Below, piece after piece: positions 42,441-50,951 of a DNA stretch of 64,000 nucleotides (position 1 is its first letter; every line of letters begins with the position of its first letter). Under the pieces are notes generated by a model, which worked only from the letters and a program-made list of their open reading frames with translations, did not search any database and was not told the DNA's origin. The DNA comes from Betaproteobacteria bacterium HGW-Betaproteobacteria-22 (GTDB lineage Bacteria; Pseudomonadota; Gammaproteobacteria; Burkholderiales; Methylophilaceae): NCBI GenBank assembly GCA_002842285.1, contig PHCJ01000002.1, positions 186,001-250,000 on the forward strand, given 5' to 3'. A program made the position numbers and the translations under genes.

Positions 42441-44339
42441 ATGCATTCAAATTCAATTAAAAAAATTCTTTCCACCTACTTCTTTGTTACTTATCTAATT
42501 GTTATTTTTCTAGTTTCAGACTCACTACCAATTTCGAGCATATACGAAGATGGCTGGCTGACTTCTGGGTTTATGCTAGCTGCGCTTGCCTTGTATGGTT
42601 TGTATTATTTACTCCCAGCGATCGGCATCACCGCGCTGGTGCAGTTGATTAGCCATCGCATCAGCCAAAATCACTCGCGCGCGACCTACATCGCTGCTGT
42701 ATTCACGGGTGGCGTGACTACATTACTCATGTATGCAAATGCCAAACTGTTTTCTCTTTATGGTATGTTCTTTAACGGTTTTATTCTAAATTTAGTCATC
42801 ACTCCTGGTGGCATAGAATCACTGGGGGGTAGCAGTGCCTCTGACATTGGCTTTGCGCTTATCGCATCAGGTTTTTTAAGTTTGCAGGCCATCATTCTGT
42901 GGCTTTCACATCGCTTTTATACTGCAAAAGCGCGCGCAGGGCTATCTTTCAGGTTTTTACCCGTGACTGCAGTCATTGCCACCGTCCTTATTCATATGGG
43001 CTTCGCTCTTGATAGCTACACCACCAACCAGCTCAATGTCGTCGCCCAATCTGTGCCGTTTTATCAAACGGTATCAGCCAGAGGCTTCTTTAAGTCACTC
43101 GGCTTTACAACAAAACGTGAAGCCAAACTTAAAGTAAAAGGAAAATTAAACTACCCACTTAACCCAATACAATTTAACCGTCCGGCCAAACCATACAACA
43201 TTATATGGCTCACTTCAGAGTCATGGCGTGCCGACTCCTTGAACCCGGAAGTGATGCCCCATTCGTGGGCATTTGCCAAAAATGCGGCCCGCTTTACACG
43301 TAATTACAGCACAGGCAACGGCACACGCATGGGTGTATTTGGCATGTTCACCGGCCTACCTGGTAATTACTGGTTTCCGTTTCTGGAAGAACGTCGTGGT
43401 GCAGCCATTATTGATGTGCTGCAGAAACAGGATTATCAAATGAGTTTGCACACCAGCGCTAAATTCTCTTACCCCGAGTTTGATAAAACCATTTTCGCTC
43501 ATGTGCCAAATGAAGAACTGCATGAAACGAGAACCCCCCGTTCAGGCTGGGAGAATGACCGCGACAATGTCACCGATTTGCTTTCATTTATTGATAAACG
43601 TGACCCTGCTAAACCTTTTTTCACTTTCCTGTTTTTTGAGTCTCCGCATGCACGCTATTATTTTCCACCTGAAAGTGTCATAGCAACTCCCTATCGCGAT
43701 GATTTGAACTACGCCACCTTAAGCAAAAAAGCTTTGCGTAATGATATTGTGCCGATTAAAAACCGCTACATTAACTCAGTGCATCATCTGGATATGCAAT
43801 ATGGACGGATTTTTGACTACCTAAAAACCCACCAACTGCTGGATAACACCATTGTGATCTTGATTGGCGACCATGGCGAGGAATTTATGGAGCATGGGTT
43901 TTGGGGGCATAACTCTACATTTGTTGACCCACAAGTTCGTACACCACTGGTGATTTATGTGCCAGGCATGCAACCGCTGATCAGCGACCAAATGACCAGC
44001 CATATGGATGTTATCCCGACCATTATGCCATTCTTAGGCGTGACCAACCCAAGCAGCGATTATGCCACCGGCTACAATTTATTGGCAGGCGAGAAGCGCG
44101 CGCACACTTACATCTCCGACTGGGATAAAATTGCCTATGTCGATGACGACGTAAAAATCACCCAGCCTGTCAATGGAAAAAGTTTTATGCTGATGCAGGC
44201 TAGCCGTGGCGATGACACCCCACTCAACAAAGAGGAACATGATGCCGTATTGCAGCACAAACAGACTGCCATGATGCAGTTGGTGCAGGATTTAAGCAAG
44301 TTCTTCAAGAAAAAAGAAACAAAAACAAGCGTGCAATAG
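42441..44339 (+). CDS. YejM-like inner-membrane sulfatase-family protein
   Basis: A 632-aa protein with about five N-terminal transmembrane helices (to about residue 190) and a periplasmic alkaline-phosphatase/sulfatase-fold domain. Features include NIIWLTSESWRADSLNPEVMPH (about 255), the nucleophile region STGNGTRMGVFGMFTGLPG (about 289) and metal-site GDHGEEFMEHGFWGH (about 475). The membrane part with a NP/NG-x-L-x(2)-VI-P segment recalls E. coli YejM (PbgA), which controls LpxC and so LPS synthesis; LTA-synthase-like phosphotransfer is an alternative. It is inserted between nadK and hrcA. Confidence 0.8.
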   Translation: MHSNSIKKILSTYFFVTYLIVIFLVSDSLPISSIYEDGWLTSGFMLAALALYGLYYLLPAIGITALVQLISHRISQNHSRATYIAAVFTGGVTTLLMYANAKLFSLYGMFFNGFILNLVITPGGIESLGGSSASDIGFALIASGFLSLQAIILWLSHRFYTAKARAGLSFRFLPVTAVIATVLIHMGFALDSYTTNQLNVVAQSVPFYQTVSARGFFKSLGFTTKREAKLKVKGKLNYPLNPIQFNRPAKPYNIIWLTSESWRADSLNPEVMPHSWAFAKNAARFTRNYSTGNGTRMGVFGMFTGLPGNYWFPFLEERRGAAIIDVLQKQDYQMSLHTSAKFSYPEFDKTIFAHVPNEELHETRTPRSGWENDRDNVTDLLSFIDKRDPAKPFFTFLFFESPHARYYFPPESVIATPYRDDLNYATLSKKALRNDIVPIKNRYINSVHHLDMQYGRIFDYLKTHQLLDNTIVILIGDHGEEFMEHGFWGHNSTFVDPQVRTPLVIYVPGMQPLISDQMTSHMDVIPTIMPFLGVTNPSSDYATGYNLLAGEKRAHTYISDWDKIAYVDDDVKITQPVNGKSFMLMQASRGDDTPLNKEEHDAVLQHKQTAMMQLVQDLSKFFKKKETKTSVQ

Positions 44340-44377
44340 CATTGCCTAAACTAGGCAACTCCCTGATAATCTGAGGC

Positions 44378-45388
44378 GTGGACAAACGCGCGCAAATCTT
44401 ACTTAAAACCTTGGTTGAGCATTACATCTGTGATGGTCAACCCATTGGCTCGCGCACGCTATTGCAACATTCAGGCCTTGATGTCAGCGCAGCGACAATA
44501 CGCAATGTGATGAGTGACCTTGAGCACATGGGATTTGTTGCCAGCCCACATACATCTGCGGGGCGAGTACCCACACAGAAAGGTTATCGGCTTTTTGTTG
44601 ATTCACTACTGACTGTGCAACCGCTTTGCACACAAACGCTAACCCGACTTAAAAGCAGCCTATCCTCTCCCAACCCCAATGAGCTAATCAATAACGCCGC
44701 AGACATGCTGTCGCAACTGACACAGTTTGCCGGCGTGGTCATGACACCAAAACGCAAACGTGTGGCCTTTAAGCACCTGGAGTTTTTAACCCTTTCTGAC
44801 AAGCGCATTCTGGTCATCATTGTCACGAACGACGGCAATGTACAGAACCGTATCATCATTACTGAAAAACCTTTCAGCCCGGCTGAATTAACGCAGGCTA
44901 GTAATTATTTCAACACACACTTTTCCGGGCAAACCTTCGAAGAGGTGCAGCAGAAACTGCATGAAGAGCTCAAACAGATGCAGTCTGACATGAATAAGCT
45001 GATGTCTGCGGCGCTCGAAGCCAGCAGCAAATCTACGGAACAGGACAACGTAGTGATTGCCGGTGAACGTAAGCTCTTGCAGGTTGATGACCTCTCGGCA
45101 AATGTGACCAGCCTGCGCAAACTGTTCGAGATATTCGAGCGCCGCACCAGCCTGATGCAACTGCTGGACAATAGCCAGCGTGCGGAAGGCATACAGATAT
45201 TCATCGGCGGCGAGAGTGGTTACTTGCCTCTAGATGAATGCAGCATGATCACCGCCCCCTATGAAGCCGATGGGCAGGTCGTTGGCACCTTGGGCGTTAT
45301 CGGCCCGACCAGAATGGCGTATGAACGGGTTATTCCCATTGTAGATATCACAGCAAAACTGCTGTCGAACGCACTTTCAAGCAATTAA
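44378..45388 (+). CDS. hrcA: Heat-inducible transcription repressor HrcA
   Basis: Repressor of groE/dnaK-type heat-shock operons at CIRCE sites. The 336-aa protein starts with GTG; it has the winged-helix N-terminus (RAQILLKTLVEHYI, GSRTLLQHSGLDVSAATIRNVM, SAGRVPTQKGYRLFVDS) and C-terminal GTLGVIGPTRMAYERVIPIV. No CIRCE sequence was seen here. A perfect 7-bp hairpin TTGCCTA-AAC-TAGGCAA lies at 44342-44358, just after the sulfatase stop and before this start. Confidence 0.95.
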   Translation: MDKRAQILLKTLVEHYICDGQPIGSRTLLQHSGLDVSAATIRNVMSDLEHMGFVASPHTSAGRVPTQKGYRLFVDSLLTVQPLCTQTLTRLKSSLSSPNPNELINNAADMLSQLTQFAGVVMTPKRKRVAFKHLEFLTLSDKRILVIIVTNDGNVQNRIIITEKPFSPAELTQASNYFNTHFSGQTFEEVQQKLHEELKQMQSDMNKLMSAALEASSKSTEQDNVVIAGERKLLQVDDLSANVTSLRKLFEIFERRTSLMQLLDNSQRAEGIQIFIGGESGYLPLDECSMITAPYEADGQVVGTLGVIGPTRMAYERVIPIVDITAKLLSNALSSN

Positions 45389-45432
45389 GCTGTCATTATT
45401 GACTCTCTATAACACCCCTATTTGAAAGCATC

Positions 45433-46539
45433 ATGGCCTACTACAACCAAGAACCAAAATACCAACACGGCGACCAGCTTAAAGTCGGCATTCTGCTGGC
45501 AAATCTGGGCACACCAGATGCGCCTACAGCCAAAGCCTTGCGCCCATACCTGCGGCAGTTTTTAAGTGACAGGCGTATTGTTGAAATTCCACGGATTATC
45601 TGGTGGTTTATCCTCAACTGCATCATTCTGGTGATTCGCCCCAAAAAATCTGCCGAAAAATACGCGTCCGTGTGGACAAAAGAAGGCTCACCACTGCTGG
45701 TACACGCACAAAAACAGGCCATCTTGCTGCGCGGCTTTCTTGGGCAAAAAATCAAGTCTCCTTTTGCGGTAGAGCTGGGTATGAGCTATGGCAACCCCAG
45801 TATGCAGAGCGCTATCGATAAACTCAAGGCACAGCACTGCAACCGCATACTGGTGTTCCCGCTTTATCCTCAATACGCAGCGAGCAGCACAGCCAGCGCG
45901 CTGGACGCGGTATGGCGCACCCTGTTAAAAACACGCAATATGCCGGCGATCCGCACCATCAAGCATTACCATGACCACCCTGCTTACATTGCAGCATTAG
46001 CACAAAGCGTGCGTGACCATTGGCGTACGAATGGCAAGCCCAGCAAACTGGTAATGAGTTTTCATGGTGTACCCAAGGCTCACCTCATGAATGGCGACCC
46101 TTACCACTGCGAATGCCATAAAACAGGACGCCTGCTGGCAGAAGCCTTGGCGTTAAGTAAAGATGAATACCTAGTCGCATTCCAGTCAAGGTTTGGCAAA
46201 CAGGAATGGCTCAAGCCTTATCTGGCTGACACCCTGGAAACACTAGGCAAAGCCAAAACCGCACGCATCGATGTCATCTGTCCCGGCTTCTCCAGCGACT
46301 GCCTGGAAACACTGGAAGAAATCGCCATGGAAGGCAAACATATATTCCAGAGCCATGGCGGCGGCGATTACCACTACATACCGGCATTGAATGAAAGCGA
46401 ACCATGGATACATGCCATGACTGCAATTGCCCTGGAAAACCTGCAAGGCTGGGTGAGTGCGGAGTGGAACGATGCTGAGGCGAGAAAAGAGGCCGAAATG
46501 ACAAAATTAAGGGCGCAAAGTATGGGGCACACCCAATAA
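45433..46539 (+). CDS. hemH: Ferrochelatase HemH
   Basis: Inserts iron into protoporphyrin IX at the last step of haem synthesis. The 368-aa protein has GILLANLGTPDAPTAKALRP (about 19-38), LVMSFHGVPKAHLMNGDPYH with the catalytic His (about 208), and CPGFSSDCLETLEEI with the conserved Glu. It follows hrcA after 44 bases on the same strand. The hrcA-hemH pair is common in betaproteobacteria. Confidence 0.96.
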   Translation: MAYYNQEPKYQHGDQLKVGILLANLGTPDAPTAKALRPYLRQFLSDRRIVEIPRIIWWFILNCIILVIRPKKSAEKYASVWTKEGSPLLVHAQKQAILLRGFLGQKIKSPFAVELGMSYGNPSMQSAIDKLKAQHCNRILVFPLYPQYAASSTASALDAVWRTLLKTRNMPAIRTIKHYHDHPAYIAALAQSVRDHWRTNGKPSKLVMSFHGVPKAHLMNGDPYHCECHKTGRLLAEALALSKDEYLVAFQSRFGKQEWLKPYLADTLETLGKAKTARIDVICPGFSSDCLETLEEIAMEGKHIFQSHGGGDYHYIPALNESEPWIHAMTAIALENLQGWVSAEWNDAEARKEAEMTKLRAQSMGHTQ

Positions 46540-46560
46540 GCGATATAATTTACGCACGAA

Positions 46561-46680
46561 TAAATTCATTTGATGAGATGAAGCGCAAGGAGACGCGGAG
46601 CGAATGACGAAGACATATATTTCACATAGGCAAGGAATGAGCGAACACGCGACACAGCGAGTCGTTCATCAAGTGAGTTT
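46561..46680 (+). repeat. Interspersed repeat family R2, copy 2
   Basis: This fills the whole gap between hemH and hldD. It shares TAAATnCATnTGATGAGnTG, GACGCGGAGCnnnTGACGA and AATGAGCGAAC-type segments with the reverse complement of 47691-47805, and its codons after the first bases would read as false coding sequence. The match to the copies at 14.7 and 56.6 kb is weaker. Confidence 0.45.
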
Positions 46681-47670
46681 ATGATTGTAATTACCGGCGG
46701 CGCAGGCATGATAGGCTCGATCATTGCCTGGCATCTCAATACCCAACTCAATCGCGATGATATCGTGATTGTCGATCGCATCACGCACGAAGCGCAGTGG
46801 CAAAACCTGACGCATCGAAAATACGCCCATTATCTGGATAAAGACCAACTCATGGCTTGGCTGGAAGGCCGAAATGACATTGAGGCGATTATTCACATGG
46901 GGGCGATCAGCGCGACCACCGAGCGTGACTTCAACAAACTGGTTGAAACCAATATCCAGTATTCACAGAACCTTTGGACTTGGTGCGCAAATAATCAGGT
47001 GCCGTTTTTCTACGCCAGCTCTGCTGCGACGTATGGCGATGGCAATCAGGGTTACGACGACGCCAGCATTGAAAACCTGCGTCCACTCAATGGCTACGGT
47101 TATTCAAAACACTTTTTTGATCAATGGGCATTGCGTCAGGTAGATAACAAGCTAACTACCCCACCAAGCTGGGCAGGCTTCAAATTCTTTAACGTGTATG
47201 GCCCCAATGAATACCATAAAGAGCGTATGGCGAGTGTTGCCTTTCACACATTCAACCAGTTCAGTGCGACCGGCACCATGAAGCTGTTCAAGGGTACAAA
47301 AGCAGGGGTGGAAGATGGCATGCAAATGCGCGATTTTGTCTATGTAAAAGACGCAGCAGCCGTTGTGAATTTCTTCCTGAACGCTGCGCTCAACAAACAG
47401 GCTGCGCCAAATGGCATTTACAACATCGGCACCGGCAAAGCACGCAGCTTCAAGGATTTGGCAACCAATGTGATGCAAAGCATGAAACGTGAGCCGCATA
47501 TCACCTTTATTGATATGCCTGAAGACCTGCAAGGCAAATATCAGTATTTCACTGAAGCCACCATGAGCAAACTTGCCAAGGCTGGCTATACACAGCCCTT
47601 CCATAGTCTGGAAGATGGTGTGCGTGATTATGTGCAGAACTATTTAATGCAAGAGGATAAGTACTGCTAA
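46681..47670 (+). CDS. hldD: ADP-L-glycero-D-manno-heptose-6-epimerase HldD
   Basis: NAD(P)-dependent SDR epimerase that makes the L,D form of ADP-heptose for the LPS inner core. The 329-aa protein has the Rossmann motif ITGGAGMIGSIIAWHLN (3-19), HMGAISATTERD (about 76), ASSAATYGDG and the catalytic NGYGYSKHFFDQW (Tyr about 140, Lys about 144). It opens the heptose cluster hldD-gmhA-hldE-waaF. Confidence 0.96.
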   Translation: MIVITGGAGMIGSIIAWHLNTQLNRDDIVIVDRITHEAQWQNLTHRKYAHYLDKDQLMAWLEGRNDIEAIIHMGAISATTERDFNKLVETNIQYSQNLWTWCANNQVPFFYASSAATYGDGNQGYDDASIENLRPLNGYGYSKHFFDQWALRQVDNKLTTPPSWAGFKFFNVYGPNEYHKERMASVAFHTFNQFSATGTMKLFKGTKAGVEDGMQMRDFVYVKDAAAVVNFFLNAALNKQAAPNGIYNIGTGKARSFKDLATNVMQSMKREPHITFIDMPEDLQGKYQYFTEATMSKLAKAGYTQPFHSLEDGVRDYVQNYLMQEDKYC

Positions 47671-47690
47671 ATATGAGCTCAACTCAATGT

Positions 47691-47805
47691 CTACGGCTGT
47701 GCGCTACTATGTTGCTCAGTACTCGTTTCCTCACTGTACTTCGTGCACTATCTCGTCACTGTGTGCCTCGCGCCTTGTATCGCAACCACCTCATCTATTG
47801 ATTTA
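47691..47805 (-). repeat. Interspersed repeat family R2, copy 3
   Basis: Lies between hldD and gmhA, in the opposite sense to the copy at 46561. On the minus strand it contains AAGGCGCGAGGCACACAGTG and GGAAACGAGTACTGAGCAAC; the latter recalls CAAACGAGTGCAACAAAGTT at about 56690-56709. Confidence 0.5.
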
Positions 47806-47818
47806 AGGCCATATTCGA

Positions 47819-48382
47819 ATGAAGTATGTAGATTATCTTAAAGGTGAACATGACGCGCATATGGCCATGTTCGACGCCCTTGAACCCCTCTTCCCGTTGA
47901 TTAGCGAAGTCGGTATTGCCATGCAGAACAGCATCAAAAATGGTGGCAAGATTTTACTCATGGGTAATGGTGGCAGCGCAGCAGACAGCCAGCACATTGC
48001 GGCAGAAATCGTCGGGCGCTTTAAAAAAGAGCGCAAGGGCCTGCCAGCGATTGCACTCACAACGGATACATCCATTCTCACTTCGGTCGGCAATGACTAT
48101 GGCTATGACTACATTTTCGCACGCCAGATTGAAGCCTTATGCCGCCCAGAAGACCTAGTCATCGGGCTGACGACCAGCGGCAATAGCGCCAACGTCGTCC
48201 GCGCCATTGAAACCGCCAATGAAATCGGCGCCACGACAGTGGGCATGACTGGCGGCACGGGTGGCAAACTGAACGCACTCTGCAAATATAATATTGTTAT
48301 TCCATCGAATGTCACCGCACGTATACAAGAAGCACATATTTTTATCGGACATTCTCTCTGCGAGATTTTAGAAAGCGATTAA
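47819..48382 (+). CDS. gmhA: Sedoheptulose-7-phosphate isomerase GmhA
   Basis: SIS-domain isomerase converting sedoheptulose-7-phosphate to D-glycero-D-manno-heptose-7-phosphate, the first LPS heptose step. The 187-aa protein has the phosphosugar motif [17 protein letters not shown] (about 48-64), [17 protein letters not shown] (about 82) and [12 protein letters not shown] (about 116). Sedoheptulose-7-phosphate is also an intermediate of the RuMP cycle, so in a methylotroph this enzyme draws directly on central carbon flow (inference). Confidence 0.94.
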   Translation: MKYVDYLKGEHDAHMAMFDALEPLFPLISEVGIAMQNSIKNGGKILLMGNGGSAADSQHIAAEIVGRFKKERKGLPAIALTTDTSILTSVGNDYGYDYIFARQIEALCRPEDLVIGLTTSGNSANVVRAIETANEIGATTVGMTGGTGGKLNALCKYNIVIPSNVTARIQEAHIFIGHSLCEILESD

Positions 48383-48416
48383 ACTCCTCGCCCGCAAGCG
48401 GGATAGGATAAGGATA

Positions 48417-49880
48417 ATGTTAATGCAGCAAATACTTCTTGATACCGTCAGACATTTCGGCAGCCTCAATCAGCATGTACTGGTGATTGGTGATGTCATG
48501 CTGGACCGCTACCTGATGGGAGAAGTGAACCGCATTTCACCCGAGGCGCCGGTGCCGGTGGTTCTACTCAAATCTCAGCAAGACCGTGCAGGTGGTGCTG
48601 CCAACGTAGCAGCGAATCTTTCACTGCTTGGCATCAAAACCCACATTATCGGCTGTGTCGGGCACGATGGAGAAGCAGCGATTCTACTGGACCTAATGGC
48701 AGAATCCAATATCAATACCGAGCACGTGCTACGCTCCACTCATCGGCCAACTATTGCTAAAACCCGCATTCTAGGCGGCCACCAGCAAATGATGCGACTC
48801 GATCAGGAAAGCAACGCAGCTTTTACCAGTGATGAGAACAGCGAACTAGCGCATGCGATTCAGAAACAGTTGGCAATGGATCCGGCTGTGGTGATTCTGT
48901 CCGACTATGCCAAAGGGCTGCTCAGTGCCGATATCTGCCAAATGGTGATTTCACAATGCAATGCACAAGGCATCACCGTATTAGTAGACCCCAAAGGCCA
49001 CGACTACACGAAATACAAACACGCTACGGCACTCACGCCCAATAAAAAAGAAACTGCCGAGGCCTGCCTGACATCCATCCGCGACCCAGAACTGATTGCT
49101 AAAGCCGCCAAGCTAAAAGATAGTCTGGACCTGAAGTTTATGGTTGTCACACGCGGTGAAGAAGGCATATCCCTGATAGACAGCCATGCCCATCTGCTGC
49201 CAGCGACAGCCAAGCAGGTATTCGATGTATCTGGCGCTGGTGACACGGTTATCGCTACGCTCGCCGCAGGGCTGATGCATCGACTCAGCCCGCTGGAGGC
49301 ATTGCAGTTGGCCAACATCGCAGCAGGTGTGGTGGTAGGCAAGGTGGGCACTGTACCTATCAACCGGGCTGACCTGATTGAAGCAATGACCAGCGAACAG
49401 TCATCAGAGCAGGCACACAAAGTATGCGATTTGCCGCAACTGTTACAAAAAGTGGATAGCTGGAAACAAGCGAAACAAAAAATCGTCTTTACCAATGGCT
49501 GTTTTGATTTACTGCATGCGGGGCATGTCACTTATCTGGAAGCCGCCAAAAAACGTGGCGACAAGCTTATTCTTGGCCTTAACACTGACCGCTCCGTCAG
49601 TGCCCTGAAAGGCCCAACCAGGCCTGTGGTGAATGAGAATGACCGCGCACGCGTGCTGGCTGCATTGGAATCTGTCGATGCCGTTATCCTGTTTGACGAA
49701 GACACCCCGTTAAATTTAATCAACACGATTAAACCTGACGTCATCGCCAAAGGCAGCGACTACACTGTCGATCAGGTCGTGGGCGGCAAGGAAGTTGAAT
49801 CATGGGGCGGAGAAATCGCGCTGATTGATCTGGTAGCGGGTCGCAGCACCAGCAATATCATCAAAAAAATGAATAGCTGA
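48417..49880 (+). CDS. hldE: Bifunctional heptose-7-phosphate kinase / heptose-1-phosphate adenylyltransferase HldE
   Basis: Two-domain enzyme of ADP-heptose synthesis. The N-terminal PfkB-type kinase (about 1-320) has DVMLDRYLMGEVNRISPEAP, GGAANVAANLSLLG and the catalytic DVSGAGDTVIATLA. The C-terminal nucleotidyltransferase (about 345-487) has FTNGCFDLLHAGHVTYLEAA and ends in GRSTSNIIKKM. The 487-aa length matches the fused E. coli protein (477). AAGGA lies just before the ATG. The phosphatase GmhB, needed between the two activities, is not encoded nearby. Confidence 0.96.
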   Translation: MLMQQILLDTVRHFGSLNQHVLVIGDVMLDRYLMGEVNRISPEAPVPVVLLKSQQDRAGGAANVAANLSLLGIKTHIIGCVGHDGEAAILLDLMAESNINTEHVLRSTHRPTIAKTRILGGHQQMMRLDQESNAAFTSDENSELAHAIQKQLAMDPAVVILSDYAKGLLSADICQMVISQCNAQGITVLVDPKGHDYTKYKHATALTPNKKETAEACLTSIRDPELIAKAAKLKDSLDLKFMVVTRGEEGISLIDSHAHLLPATAKQVFDVSGAGDTVIATLAAGLMHRLSPLEALQLANIAAGVVVGKVGTVPINRADLIEAMTSEQSSEQAHKVCDLPQLLQKVDSWKQAKQKIVFTNGCFDLLHAGHVTYLEAAKKRGDKLILGLNTDRSVSALKGPTRPVVNENDRARVLAALESVDAVILFDEDTPLNLINTIKPDVIAKGSDYTVDQVVGGKEVESWGGEIALIDLVAGRSTSNIIKKMNS

Positions 49881-49894
49881 TTGACCAATCATAC

Positions 49895-50938
49895 ATGTCT
49901 GTTGAAAAAATCCTGATTATTGGCCCATCCTGGGTGGGTGACATGGTACTGGCGCACAGCCTGTTTCAATCACTCAAAGCACAGAACCCTAATGTCATTA
50001 TTGATGTGGCAGCCCCGGCATGGACCTTACCACTGCTGGCGCGCATGCCTGAGATTAATGAAGCCATTGCCCTGCCATTCAAACATGGTCAATTGGCGCT
50101 GCTGGAACGCATACGCTTTGGCCGCAGTCTCAAAAACAAAGGTTATCAGCAGGCAATTCTGCTGGTCAATTCACTCAAGTCCGCCATTCTGCCGCTTGCT
50201 GCCGGCATTCCGCTGCGCACAGGCTTTCTGGGCGAGTTCCGTCATGGCTTGCTCAACGATATTCGCCCCTTAGATAAAACGAAACTGCCCCGCACCGTAG
50301 ACCGCTTCGTTGCCTTAGGTTGTGATAAAAACAATCTTGATAAAAATAATAGCCTGGATGTGCAAAAAATCGCCAATCCGCGATTGATTGCTGACACCAG
50401 TAACGCCATGCGTGTACTGGATAAAAACGGCCGTCAAAGGCCTGCACAAAAAATCCTCGGCTTATGCCCAGGCGCAGAATATGGCGAAGCCAAACGCTGG
50501 CCTGCTGAATATTACGCAGAGGTTGCCAATGCGGCTCTGGAAAATGGCTGGCAAGTCTGGCTGTTCGGCTCGGATAAAGATACCCCTGTCACGGCAGCCA
50601 TCAATGATTTAACACAAAACCGTTGCCTCGACTGGGGTGGGAAAACCAATCTGGGCGAAGCGATTGACCTGATGTCATTATGTGACACTGTCATCAGCAA
50701 CGACTCCGGCCTGATGCATGTGGCTGCAGCACTGGAAAAGAAAGTCATTGCAATTTTCGGTTCAAGCGACCCTTATCACACCCCACCCATGCATCCGGAT
50801 GCAGTTATTGAATATTTGGCGCTGGATTGCAGCCCCTGCTTTAGCAGAACATGTCGCTTTAATGACGCAGAGCAACATTTGGCCTGCCTTAGAAACATCA
50901 CTCCGCAAGTGATTAGCTTGCACTTAATGAATCTGTAA
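49895..50938 (+). CDS. waaF: ADP-heptose:LPS heptosyltransferase II WaaF
   Basis: GT9-family transferase adding the second heptose to the LPS inner core. The 347-aa protein has IIGPSWVGDMVLAHSLFQSL (6-25), LCPGAEYGEAKRWP (about 189), and SNDSGLMHVAAALEKKVIAIFGSSDP (about 268). A short C-terminal Cys set (DCSPCFSRTCRF) is usual in the family. It follows hldE by 14 bases. Confidence 0.94.
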   Translation: MSVEKILIIGPSWVGDMVLAHSLFQSLKAQNPNVIIDVAAPAWTLPLLARMPEINEAIALPFKHGQLALLERIRFGRSLKNKGYQQAILLVNSLKSAILPLAAGIPLRTGFLGEFRHGLLNDIRPLDKTKLPRTVDRFVALGCDKNNLDKNNSLDVQKIANPRLIADTSNAMRVLDKNGRQRPAQKILGLCPGAEYGEAKRWPAEYYAEVANAALENGWQVWLFGSDKDTPVTAAINDLTQNRCLDWGGKTNLGEAIDLMSLCDTVISNDSGLMHVAAALEKKVIAIFGSSDPYHTPPMHPDAVIEYLALDCSPCFSRTCRFNDAEQHLACLRNITPQVISLHLMNL

Positions 50939-50951
50939 CCATCAGCATGTT

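Noticed and set aside
49004-49531. A 175-codon minus-strand frame opposite hldE
   Set aside because: It is the shadow of a well-conserved enzyme.
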